Assembly: GCF_001957135.1 (NCBI RefSeq)
Contig: NZ_MPHK01000016.1
Location: 44,585-108,584, forward strand
DNA length: 64,000 nucleotides
Direction of reading: 5' to 3'
DNA from: Shewanella sp. UCD-KL21
GTDB lineage: Bacteria; Pseudomonadota; Gammaproteobacteria; Enterobacterales; Shewanellaceae
The notes beneath the pieces are model-generated. The model ran no database searches, was not told the DNA's origin, and was given only the letters and a program-made list of their open reading frames with translations. Below are positions 32,333 through 40,533 of the stretch, in pieces (position 1 is the first letter of the stretch; each line of letters starts with the position of its first letter). Both the position numbers and the translations under genes were made by a program.

Positions 32333-34111
32333 ATGGAACTTAACACGATTGTTGTCGGAATATATTTCTTATTCCTGATTGGTATTGGTTGGATGTTTAG
32401 AACGTTCACGAACAATACAAGTGATTACTTCCGTGGCGGCGGAAACATGCTGTGGTGGATGGTAGGTGCATCGGCGTTTATGACGCAGTTTAGTGCTTGG
32501 ACCTTTACCGGTGCTGCAGGTAAAGCGTACACCGACGGTTTTGCTGTCGCAATATTGTTCTTAGCCAATGCCTTTGGCTACCTGATGAACTATCTCTATT
32601 TCGCCCCTAAATTCCGTCAACTTCGCGTTGTTACCGTTATTGAAGCCATTAGAATGCGTTTCGGTAAAGTTAACGAGCAAGTGTTCACTTGGACCGGCAT
32701 GCCAAACAGCGTGATTACCGCGGGTATTTGGCTAAACGGTTTAGCCATTATTGCATCAGGTATCTTCGGTTTTGACATGACCACCACCATTATCCTAACG
32801 GGTCTTGTGGTATTAGTGATGTCAGTGACAGGGGGTTCTTGGGCGGTTATCGCCTCAGACTTCTTGCAAATGCTGGTGATTATGGCCGTAACCGTTACTT
32901 GTGCGGTAGTGGCAATCATTCACGGTGGTGGCGTAAATAACATCATTGAAAACTTCCCAACTGAGTCATTCATTGTTGGTAACGACATGAACTACTTGAG
33001 CATCTTTGCGATGTGGGGTGTGTTTATCTTCTTAAAGCAGTTCAGTATTACCAATAACATGCTGAATTCTTACCGTTACCTTGCTGCAAAAGACTCTAAA
33101 AATGCCCGTAAAGCAGCATTGTTAGCGTGTATTTTAATGACTATGGGCCCATTAATTTGGTTCATGCCAAGCTGGTTTATAGCTGGTGAAGGGGTTAACT
33201 TGGCACTGGCTTACCCAGATGCTGCTGGTAAAGCCTCAGATTTTGCTTACCTTTACTTCGTAGAAACTTACATGCCAGCAGGTATGGTGGGGTTATTGAT
33301 TGCGGCCATGTTTGCAGCAACCATGTCTTCTATGGACTCTGGTCTGAACAAGAACTCAGGTATTTTTGTTAAAAACTTCTATGAGCCAATTGTTCGCCCA
33401 ACAGCGAACGAGAAAGAGCTCGTAGTGGTTTCAAAATTAACCTCTAGCTTCTTTGGTGTTGCGATTATCTTGGTGGCATTGTTTATCAACTCGCTCAAAG
33501 GGTTAAGCTTATTCGATACCATGATGTACGTGGGCGCCTTGATTGGCTTCCCGATGACTATCCCTGCTTTTTGTGGCTTCTTTATTAAGAAAACCCCAGA
33601 CTGGGCTGGTTGGGGTACCTTAGTTGTCGGTGGTTTTGTGTCATTCTTTGTGGGCTTTATTATCACCCCAGAAATGATAGAAACAGCGTTTAACTTAGAT
33701 AATCAGTTAACCTCACGTGAGTGGTCTGAGCTCGTGGTTGCCATTGGTTTGATTGGTCACTTAGTGTTTACAGCTGGCTTCTTTGTGGCATCAACATTGT
33801 TCTACAAGCCATTAACGGCAGAGCGTCAAAAAGATGTAGATAAGTTCTTCGAGAACCTTGATACACCGTTGGTTTCAGAAGGTGAAGAGCAGCAGAAGTT
33901 AGATAACAAGCAACGTAAAATGCTCGGTTCACTGATTTCGGTGGCAGGTATTGGCATTATGACCATGTTCTTCATACCTAACGAGATGACCGGACGCTTT
34001 ATCTTTATCTTGTGTGGCGGCATTGTACTTACCGTGGGTCTAGTGTTGATTAAAGCGGTAGACGATAAGATTGAAGATGCAGCCCTAGAGGCAGAAGCGA
34101 GCAATAGCTAA
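32333..34111 (+). CDS. SLC5-type sodium/solute symporter, probable importer of alginate monomer
   Basis: A 592-residue sodium:solute symporter with about 13-15 membrane segments. The N terminus (YFLFLIGIGWMFR, NTSDYFRGGGNMLWWMVGASAF quoted in part) and the mid-protein MVGLLIAAMFAATMSSMDSGLN segment, which contributes sodium-site residues, are typical of the SSS/SLC5 fold. Related symporters in alginate loci of Vibrio carry 4-deoxy-L-erythro-5-hexoseulose uronate (DEH) or its cyclic precursor into the cell. The shared operator-like palindrome at 32264 and proximity to the lyases support that role here. Exact substrate is inferred. A terminator follows. Confidence 0.88.
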   Translation: MELNTIVVGIYFLFLIGIGWMFRTFTNNTSDYFRGGGNMLWWMVGASAFMTQFSAWTFTGAAGKAYTDGFAVAILFLANAFGYLMNYLYFAPKFRQLRVVTVIEAIRMRFGKVNEQVFTWTGMPNSVITAGIWLNGLAIIASGIFGFDMTTTIILTGLVVLVMSVTGGSWAVIASDFLQMLVIMAVTVTCAVVAIIHGGGVNNIIENFPTESFIVGNDMNYLSIFAMWGVFIFLKQFSITNNMLNSYRYLAAKDSKNARKAALLACILMTMGPLIWFMPSWFIAGEGVNLALAYPDAAGKASDFAYLYFVETYMPAGMVGLLIAAMFAATMSSMDSGLNKNSGIFVKNFYEPIVRPTANEKELVVVSKLTSSFFGVAIILVALFINSLKGLSLFDTMMYVGALIGFPMTIPAFCGFFIKKTPDWAGWGTLVVGGFVSFFVGFIITPEMIETAFNLDNQLTSREWSELVVAIGLIGHLVFTAGFFVASTLFYKPLTAERQKDVDKFFENLDTPLVSEGEEQQKLDNKQRKMLGSLISVAGIGIMTMFFIPNEMTGRFIFILCGGIVLTVGLVLIKAVDDKIEDAALEAEASNS

Positions 34112-34160
34112 GCTTTAAATAACAGTTAACTCTGTTACCCTACAAAACTATTAACCATAA

Positions 34161-34195
34161 AAACCACCTAGTAATCTAGGTGGTTTTTTTTTTGG
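34161..34195 (+). terminator. Terminator after the symporter gene
   Basis: AAACCACCTAG (34161-34171), loop TAAT, CTAGGTGGTTT (34176-34186), then a run of T. Confidence 0.92.
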
Positions 34196-34212
34196 CTATT
34201 TGCCAATGGGAA

Positions 34213-34241
34213 TTTAGTTTTCAAACTTGGTTTGCTGATTT
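34213..34241. repeat. Direct repeat copy 1 flanking the small membrane protein gene
   Basis: TTTAGTTTTCAAACTTGG continuing with TTTGCTGATT. It matches the segment at 34806-34833 with three differences over about 28 bases. The pair brackets the 34395-34802 gene at about 590-base spacing. Confidence 0.6.
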
Positions 34242-34394
34242 TAAAAAGATTAACGTTGTAATTAGAAGTGAGTATTGGTCATTAAGCCTACTCGTCATTT
34301 CGATTTTGATTTGCTAAAGTACTTATTAATTAATAGCTTCGCTGAATGTACTGTCACTGGCTGGCTATAAACGTTATGTTCTAAAGGGATTTAG

Positions 34395-34802
34395 ATGCAA
34401 AGGAATAATCTACTTATTGTTGCGGGTTTCTTAAGCTTTTTCGCTGCGTTATTACACATCAGCTGTATTTTCGGTGCTGGTGAGGGAATGGCGCAGATGG
34501 CTGCTGCTGGTGACTCTTACCCGACGATAGTCACGCTTATCATCGCTACTATTCTAGCGGGCTGGGGCTTTTACGCCCTATCTGGCGCTGGGGTTATCTT
34601 TAAACTTCCTCTATTAAAAACCTGTTTAGTCTTAATCACCGCTGTGTATTTAGTGCGTGGTGTTGCTGGATTAATCGTACCGTTTTTCACATCCGCTCCC
34701 GTGGTGCACCAAAACTCGCCCACATTTGGGGTCGTCAGTTCTGTCATTTGCTGTATTTTCGGTGCTTATTACTTGCTGGGCACAATAAGGTTATGGCGAT
34801 AG
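34395..34802 (+). CDS. Uncharacterised four-helix membrane protein
   Basis: A 135-residue protein not recognised as a named family. It has four hydrophobic segments at roughly residues 6-26, 43-68, 74-97 and 108-128 (for example LLIVAGFLSFFAALLHISC and LVLITAVYLVRGVAGLIVPF). Short polar loops and a basic C terminus (GTIRLWR) complete it, consistent with an inner-membrane protein. The start ATG at 34395 has AAAGGG upstream. It stands between the alginate symporter and the lyases, flanked by imperfect direct repeats. No operator of the locus type was seen before it, so membership in the alginate pathway is doubtful. Confidence 0.75.
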   Translation: MQRNNLLIVAGFLSFFAALLHISCIFGAGEGMAQMAAAGDSYPTIVTLIIATILAGWGFYALSGAGVIFKLPLLKTCLVLITAVYLVRGVAGLIVPFFTSAPVVHQNSPTFGVVSSVICCIFGAYYLLGTIRLWR

Positions 34803-34805
34803 GAT

Positions 34806-34833
34806 TTTAGTTATCAAACTTGGTTTATTGATT
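34806..34833. repeat. Direct repeat copy 2 flanking the small membrane protein gene
   Basis: TTTAGTTATCAAACTTGG continuing with TTTATTGATT, starting just after the gene's stop codon. Partner of the repeat at 34213. Confidence 0.6.
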
Positions 34834-34894
34834 AAAAAAATCAAGACCATAAGCTCGTAATTAACGATAAATGCTAGCTATTGAGGGTGATTTC

Positions 34895-34924
34895 TACCAA
34901 AAAAGCCAGCTTGTTGCTGGCTTT
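34895..34924 (-). terminator. Terminator of the PL7/PF05426 lyase operon (minus strand)
   Basis: On the minus strand AAAGCCAGC, loop AACAA, GCTGGCTTT is followed by TTT. It lies about 27 bases past the PL7 stop codon. Confidence 0.85.
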
Positions 34925-34950
34925 ATTAGTGACTTAAATAACCCACAATA

Positions 34951-36021
34951 CTACTGTTTCAAGTTCAGCTTATAAAAACTCACTTGAGTGTAATCTCCAG
35001 CAGCGACACCGTTGTTAGTGCATCCTGTGCCCCAAACTGGGTGTTGGGTACCTTGGTTACATTGGTTATAAGCACCGGCTTTAAAGTACATGTTGTCGCT
35101 GCCATAACCTTGGTCAATGGGATGGCCTGGGTAAGGCTGACTTAAATCGGTTTTAAATACCTTGGTTTGGGCGGCATCAGTACCGGGATTTTTGACAAAG
35201 GTTAGCGTCATCAAGCTGCCAACCACATTGACGTCATAACTAAATAGCTCACCTAGTTTGATGCCATCAACAGGATCGTCACTTTGCTTGGTTAACGTAT
35301 CGCTGCCCCAAATGGGAATAGGGATATCGTAGCGTTGGTCGATATCAGCGGGGTAAACTTCATAGTTCCAAAACAGTGACCCATATTCATGGTTTGGCAT
35401 TTTACGGTAGTAAATTTTAAGTGGTTCAACTTTGCTTGAACCATGAATTTGGCCAACCACCACCGAGTGCGATGGAAATTTACTGTCATCACCACTAACA
35501 CTAACCCAATCAACCGCAACGGTGGCACTTAACTGGCCGCCGATTGCGCCATAAGCTTGCTTGTTAGGGTGAGTATCAATGACAAAGTTATTGCTTGGAT
35601 GCTTGGGGTTTACTTTGGTGCCTTCACCATTAAGCATGATCCGCAGTTCAGAGCGGGCATTAGCGCTATTTTTGGTGGTTGGTGCTATGTTAGGTGATGC
35701 CATCACCATGGCGCCAGTTTCAGGGTGGCTGTAAAACCAAAAGTGGTTAGTGTACGGGCGCACACTATCGTTAAGTTCATCCACTTCAATTTCCATTACC
35801 TGACCTTGGCGCGCTGGGCGATGATCAGGAATAGGCAGATTGATTTTCATTTTCGATAAATCAAAATTTTGCGCAGGTGCCAGCGCTGGGCTTAATGCTT
35901 GGCTGAGTTTAGCTTTGTAGGCTTGCTGCTGAGTGGCTAAGTCTGTGGCGGCATAGGCGCTTGAACAAAGGCCTATTGCCATCGCTGTAGCAATGGTAGT
36001 TTTTATTAAACGGTGTGGCAT
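34951..36021 (-). CDS. Secreted alginate lyase, family PL7
   Basis: A 356-residue protein with a Sec signal peptide (IKTTIATAMAIGLCSSAYA, cleavage after Ala24). The beta-jelly-roll lyase domain carries the three PL7 strands of the active cleft: RSELR at 123-127, QIH at 191-193 and YFKAGAYNQ at 312-320. These provide the Arg, Gln/His and Tyr used for beta-elimination of alginate. No lipobox, so it should be periplasmic or exported. It lies 74 bases downstream of the PF05426-type lyase on the same strand with no clear promoter between, so the two form an operon. PL18 has a similar fold and is the alternative. Confidence 0.92.
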   Translation of the reverse strand: MPHRLIKTTIATAMAIGLCSSAYAATDLATQQQAYKAKLSQALSPALAPAQNFDLSKMKINLPIPDHRPARQGQVMEIEVDELNDSVRPYTNHFWFYSHPETGAMVMASPNIAPTTKNSANARSELRIMLNGEGTKVNPKHPSNNFVIDTHPNKQAYGAIGGQLSATVAVDWVSVSGDDSKFPSHSVVVGQIHGSSKVEPLKIYYRKMPNHEYGSLFWNYEVYPADIDQRYDIPIPIWGSDTLTKQSDDPVDGIKLGELFSYDVNVVGSLMTLTFVKNPGTDAAQTKVFKTDLSQPYPGHPIDQGYGSDNMYFKAGAYNQCNQGTQHPVWGTGCTNNGVAAGDYTQVSFYKLNLKQ

Positions 36022-36095
36022 CTTGCCTCCTGTTTGACGCTATAAATAACACACCTAGTAGCGGTTGCGACTGGGTGTTAGGATATTATTAATGA

Positions 36096-37355
36096 TTATT
36101 GCTTGTGATAAAGCAGCTCAATGTCACGCTGCTCCCACACTTCGGCTAAGTTCTTTTTCACGCTGAATTGGCTAAAGTCGGTGTCTTTGGCAAGCTTTAT
36201 CCACTGAGGTTTATTCAGTGACTCTCCGGCTTTTAAGTAGATGCTGGTCATGCGCTCAACGCGGCGACGGTCATCTTTTTGTGAGTAAGGCCACTTCACT
36301 GCGGGATCATGGTAGTTGGCCATTAACTGGATACCTTGAGCCATCGAGCCGCCTTTGTCGTTTTCATAGTTCCACAAATCAACCCCGACTTTTTCACCGA
36401 GTTCAGCAATGCCCACTAATGGCACAATACTGAAATAGTGGTAATGGTAGGCGCGAGTACGCTCAATTTCATGGGGTTGTGAGCCATCAGCTTCAAACTG
36501 GGTATCAACCCGCATTTTGCCTTTTTGCACCATCTGTTTAGTGAGGTGATCATTACCAATAAAGTAAGCGATGCTGGCCACTTGGAAGTCATACCAAGTG
36601 CCATGGTTATTAGCCGCTGCCGCCTCACCTTTAGGGCCGCCAGACAGATCGTCAACAATTAGCCAATCTAAGTACTCGCTGTACCACTGCTTAATTTGCT
36701 GCTCGTCTTGTTCAGTCCAATGCTTTGATTGCGACAAAATTGCAATGGCATCTAGCATTCTGTCGGCAAGGGTGCGGGTATCAATAATACCGCCTCGACG
36801 ACCTTCTGCTCTGCCAGGAACCCCTTGACCATAATTGACGTTAGGGTTCATTTTAGTGGCTTCGTTCAAGAACCATGTACGCACAAACTCGATGCCTTTT
36901 TTGGCATAGGCTTCATCTTGGCTAAAGTAATAAGCTAAGGCGACCGCGCGGGTTGAGCGGGTAAAGTTACCAATGCGTCTAGAGTCAGTTTCTGTGGTTT
37001 TTGAGGCTGGGTTGGTTTTGCCATCGTGGCGGATCCACGGCAAACCATCAGCTTTGGTTTCATCAGGCCACCAATAAGGGCTGATACTCATGTAATCATG
37101 TTTGTCGCCACTTGGCGGTGTCATGCCTTTTTCAGCGACACTAAAAGGCGCTTGTTGCATGGCGATGTCGGCTTCTTCAAGCAAGCGTTCATAGGCTTGC
37201 TTCATTGAGTCGCTGGCAGCTTTACTTTGAAGGATGGTGCGATTTTGCTGCAAAACATCTTCATTTAAGAACACAAAATCGGCGGCTTGTACTTGGTGAC
37301 TGAGTGCTAATGCACTTATAAGTAGTGCAATTGGGCGTAGGGTCATTTGGGTCAC
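36096..37355 (-). CDS. Secreted alginate lyase, alginate_lyase PF05426 type (PL5/PL38-like)
   Basis: A 419-residue protein with a Sec signal peptide (LRPIALLISALALSHQVQA, cut before ADF). The lyase domain is an alpha/alpha barrel. It shows ISPYWWPDETKADGLPWIRH near residue 91 (quoted in part), the catalytic NNHG motif at 249-252 followed by TWYD, and RAYHYHY near 301 with candidate Tyr base. The GTG at 37355 is preferred because AAGGAT sits 7 bases upstream; in-frame ATG codons at 37400 and 37370 lack such a site. It shares an operon with the PL7 gene. Whether it acts as PL5 mannuronate lyase or PL38 is not decidable here. Confidence 0.88.
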   Translation of the reverse strand: MTQMTLRPIALLISALALSHQVQAADFVFLNEDVLQQNRTILQSKAASDSMKQAYERLLEEADIAMQQAPFSVAEKGMTPPSGDKHDYMSISPYWWPDETKADGLPWIRHDGKTNPASKTTETDSRRIGNFTRSTRAVALAYYFSQDEAYAKKGIEFVRTWFLNEATKMNPNVNYGQGVPGRAEGRRGGIIDTRTLADRMLDAIAILSQSKHWTEQDEQQIKQWYSEYLDWLIVDDLSGGPKGEAAAANNHGTWYDFQVASIAYFIGNDHLTKQMVQKGKMRVDTQFEADGSQPHEIERTRAYHYHYFSIVPLVGIAELGEKVGVDLWNYENDKGGSMAQGIQLMANYHDPAVKWPYSQKDDRRRVERMTSIYLKAGESLNKPQWIKLAKDTDFSQFSVKKNLAEVWEQRDIELLYHKQ

Positions 37356-37692
37356 AATATCATCCTTCATAGAATTTGTTATAAATATTAAATAATACAA
37401 ATAGGGTAGTTGTCTAGCGGTTTCGATGCTGTGATCCAGATCTTATTGTTTTGTGTTAATGGCAAGCTATTGCGCCATTTGCGACTGGCTTAGGTTTATT
37501 TAGTTTTTAATTAATGATTTGAATGCAATGTATATATGGCGTCAGCCATTGCTTATACAAGGTTTGCTGTAAATAGTGCTGCTAACCCTCATTGTAAATT
37601 TGTCATACATTAATGCGAAGTTTGGGCTGAATGGAATTAACGCTTATAAGTTAATGGCAGCCTTATATTACGGCTGCCATTTACCTTTAACG
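37356..37692. promoter_or_regulatory. Regulatory region upstream of the PF05426 lyase, with a stem-loop behind the PL7 lipoprotein gene
   Basis: 337 bases without a gene. TAATACAAAT at 37393-37402 is the reverse form of the locus motif. A CRP-like TGTGA-TCCAGA-TCTTA is at 37430-37445 (8 of 10). AATGGCAGCC/GGCTGCCATT (37653-37662 with 37672-37681) is a perfect stem 11 bases past the PL7 lipoprotein stop, but it lacks a U-tract. Confidence 0.55.
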
Positions 37693-38652
37693 CTACTGGT
37701 GCTGGATTGAGATCTTGTCAAATGACACTTCAAAAATCTGGTTTTGGTAGTCTTCATCAGGTTGGATTTGCGGATAAATTCCAGCTTTGAAGTAGTAAGT
37801 TTCCCCTAACCAAGCTTCTGTTAAGCTGTAATATTTACCGTCTTTTGCCAGTACAGGCTCGCCCCAAGCTAGGGTTCTTGCTGTGGTGGTATTATTGATC
37901 TCAGTGGTGATTGTTAATCCTTGCTGATTAGCCACAATGTCATAGTGCCACTGAGTACCGGCATCCACTGTGCCTAGTTCAATACTGAATGACTGGCAGC
38001 TATCGCAGCTGCCATTGTTAGGAGCAAAACTGTCGTTCAAAATCGCGCGTATGGGTTTATCTGGCCCGTCCCATTGCAGCTTAACCAGTGCCTGCTTAAT
38101 TTCATAAGCATGAATTTGGCCGACAATCACTTTAGGATCTTGGCCACTGATCTGTGGGTACTGTTCAATGCGCAGGCTGCTTGAAAGTTGATGTTGTTGA
38201 TTAATTGCCCAGTTTTGATTGCTGCTACTGCAAGGGTCTTGGGTTTGATAGTGATATAGCTCTCTTAATTCTGAACGTACATAAGATGAATTGATGGTCG
38301 TCGCGCCACTATCGCCCAAGTTGACCTGAAAATACATACGCTTATCGCTGTCATCAACCCAGAAGTAGGGTTCGTTGGTGTCGTTTGATAGTCGAGTTTT
38401 ACCGCTACAATCAGCTGGAATTAGCTCTGCGGCAGAGTCGCCACCGGTGCCGTAGTAATCATCTTTACTCACAGGTAGGGTGAGTTTCCATTGATCTATG
38501 TTCCAGCTGCAACTTTCACATTCTTCAGGCGGTACGATTTCTTCAGGTGGTACGATTTCTTCGGGTGGAACCGTTTCTGAGCTGCCACCCCCACAAGCCG
38601 TTAGCATAAAAATAACACTAGTTAAAAGCGGTATTGATGTCTTTTTAGTCAT
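37693..38652 (-). CDS. Alginate lyase lipoprotein, family PL7
   Basis: A 319-residue lipoprotein with signal peptide and lipobox MLTAC, acylated at Cys20. A short linker follows with three tandem VPPEE units (about residues 28-44), then a PL7 jelly roll. Catalytic strands are RSELRE at 126-131, QIH at 179-181 and YFKAGIYPQ at 287-295. Glycines after the Cys and absence of Asp at +2 suggest outer-membrane placement. It is divergent from the PL6 operon, sharing a 283-base control region with a CRP-like site and the locus motif. The extra cysteines (CESC, CDSC) may form disulfides. Confidence 0.93.
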   Translation of the reverse strand: MTKKTSIPLLTSVIFMLTACGGGSSETVPPEEIVPPEEIVPPEECESCSWNIDQWKLTLPVSKDDYYGTGGDSAAELIPADCSGKTRLSNDTNEPYFWVDDSDKRMYFQVNLGDSGATTINSSYVRSELRELYHYQTQDPCSSSNQNWAINQQHQLSSSLRIEQYPQISGQDPKVIVGQIHAYEIKQALVKLQWDGPDKPIRAILNDSFAPNNGSCDSCQSFSIELGTVDAGTQWHYDIVANQQGLTITTEINNTTTARTLAWGEPVLAKDGKYYSLTEAWLGETYYFKAGIYPQIQPDEDYQNQIFEVSFDKISIQHQ

Positions 38653-38935
38653 TTTTTATCTAAATCCCTTCTGATTAATAAATAATACAATAGATCCAAT
38701 GCTATTTGGTTGCTATTATCCGAATCATAAATGTGACCCACGTCAAAAAACAACATGCTTATTTTTCGACTTAAGTGGCGTATGTTTTTAAGTTTATGTT
38801 TTTTAAGGTTTTTGCTGTTATTATTTAATTGTTAATTTTTTGATAATAATAAAGTTTAGAAAAGTTTGCGCAATATCACAGATATGATGCGACAAAAATA
38901 AAACAATAACATAATACAAATAAGGGGACGATTTA
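38653..38935. promoter_or_regulatory. Divergent promoter region between the PL7 lipoprotein and PL6 genes
   Basis: TAATACAATA at 38683-38692 (31 bases from the PL7 start) and TAATACAAAT at 38912-38921 (just before the PL6 ribosome site) are copies of the locus motif. TGTGA-CCCACG-TCAAA at 38732-38747 matches the CRP consensus at 9 of 10 positions, and TTTGC-GCAATA-TCACA at 38865-38880 at 8 of 10. Confidence 0.6.
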
Positions 38936-40498
38936 ATGAAGATTAGCTTAGTTGCAGGTTTAGTTACGTTAAGTTTACTGGGCGGATGTGCCACCGAAAA
39001 CTATTCAAAAGTTGACGAGGGTACACAGACAAATAAGGTCGCAATAGATAATATTGTTGCGCACGAAAAAGCAGTGATTACTTCAGGTTCAATCAAGGCC
39101 ATTGATAGCGCAGCGTTAAAAAGCAAGCTGGCTTCTCTTGCTGACGGGGAAGAGTTAATTCTTGAACCGGGCAAATATGCTGATTTAGGTCGTCTCAACA
39201 TCACTGCGAATAACGTGGTGATTAAAGCTAAGGTACCAGGGCAAACTTGGTTTACCGGCTTAGTGCAACTTAACCTTGTGGGTAACAATATTACCCTTGA
39301 TGGTGTGGTTTTTACCGAAGGTGGCCCTGCTGAGCGTATGGGCGGCATCACTTTCCGTGGTAATAACAACACTCTACAAAATTCCATGTTCTACTTCTTC
39401 AATGATAAATACACTTATCAGCCAGACTCTAAGCGTGATGAATATCCAAAGTATTTATGGTTATCGCTTTACGGCAAAAACAACCAATTATTGAACAACA
39501 CCTTTGAAGGTAAGCATAAACGCGGCACCTTGATAGGCATCCAAAAAGCTAAGGGTGACGAAACTGCAGATAACCATGTCATTAAAGGTAATTTGTTTTA
39601 TGACCAAAAGCATAACCAGTATGAAGAGTTCGATATTAGCGATGCGATTCGTTACAACTCAAATAGCTGGGAAGCCATTCGTGTCGGTGACTCAAAAAGT
39701 TCTATCTACCCATCAAAAACCACTATCGAAGGTAACTTGTTCTACGAGTGTGATGGTGAAACTGAGTTAGTGTCATTTAAGTCAGCTGGCAACGTGCTGC
39801 GCGGTAACACCATTATTAATAGCTCATCTATGGTGTCATTACGCCATGGGGTAAATAACGTGGTTGAAGACAATGTCATTTTAGGTAATGGCAAGCGTCG
39901 CTCTGGTGGTATTCGTTTATACGACGAAGGCCATACCATTCGTAACAACTACATTGAACGCGTCATGGGTACCGGTAATGTTCGTGGTGGTATCGCCATC
40001 AATACCGGTATTACTGATGTGCAAAAAGGCGAACGCTTAAGTCAAGACGTCAAAGGCAAAGGTTTAAACAAACAAGCCACCCCAAACAAGGTGTTAATCG
40101 AAAACAACACTGTGATTAACTCGCGTCAAAACTTCTTATATTCAGATAAAAAACACCGCGTAAGCCTCTACGACAACCAAAAAGTGTCGACGGTTTTTGC
40201 TGCAGTTGATACTCACTTCGAAAATAACTTGTCATACGCAAAAGTGAAAAAAACCTTAGCGATTAAAGGTAATGACGAAGTGGCTAAGCTGGTTAACCCA
40301 ACTTATAACAACGAAGTCTATTTGGGTCCTATTCAAGCGGTAAATTTACCAGCAGAAGGCATTAGCACTGCTGAACCAAAACTTATTGTTGCACCGAATG
40401 GTTTGCTTGAAGCGGCAGATTTAGATGTGGGCGCGAAAGGCTTAAAAGTACTGACCATGGCAGATGTTGGTGCGAGCTACACAATTTCAAAAAAATAA
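38936..40498 (+). CDS. Alginate lyase lipoprotein, family PL6
   Basis: A 520-residue lipoprotein (lipobox LLGGC, Cys18) with a right-handed beta-helix of the chondroitinase B/PL6 family. Its active-site residues match those known for AlyGC at exact spacing. Asn243 is in NSNSWEAIR, Glu275 and Glu277 in GETELVSFK bind calcium, Lys282 is the base and Arg303 in SLRHG the acid. It is therefore expected to be active on alginate (polyM, polyMG or polyG not decidable). First gene of an operon with the divergent PL6-like gene and the KdgM porin. The ribosome site AAGGGGA directly follows a copy of the locus motif. Confidence 0.93.
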   Translation: MKISLVAGLVTLSLLGGCATENYSKVDEGTQTNKVAIDNIVAHEKAVITSGSIKAIDSAALKSKLASLADGEELILEPGKYADLGRLNITANNVVIKAKVPGQTWFTGLVQLNLVGNNITLDGVVFTEGGPAERMGGITFRGNNNTLQNSMFYFFNDKYTYQPDSKRDEYPKYLWLSLYGKNNQLLNNTFEGKHKRGTLIGIQKAKGDETADNHVIKGNLFYDQKHNQYEEFDISDAIRYNSNSWEAIRVGDSKSSIYPSKTTIEGNLFYECDGETELVSFKSAGNVLRGNTIINSSSMVSLRHGVNNVVEDNVILGNGKRRSGGIRLYDEGHTIRNNYIERVMGTGNVRGGIAINTGITDVQKGERLSQDVKGKGLNKQATPNKVLIENNTVINSRQNFLYSDKKHRVSLYDNQKVSTVFAAVDTHFENNLSYAKVKKTLAIKGNDEVAKLVNPTYNNEVYLGPIQAVNLPAEGISTAEPKLIVAPNGLLEAADLDVGAKGLKVLTMADVGASYTISKK

Positions 40499-40533
40499 TT
40501 CGATTAAAATAAAACTTAGAGAAAGGAAGTTGT

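Noticed and set aside
37653..37681. Stem-loop behind the PL7 lipoprotein gene as an intrinsic terminator
   Set aside because: Perfect 10-bp stem, but no U-tract on the minus strand; listed only as part of the intergenic description.
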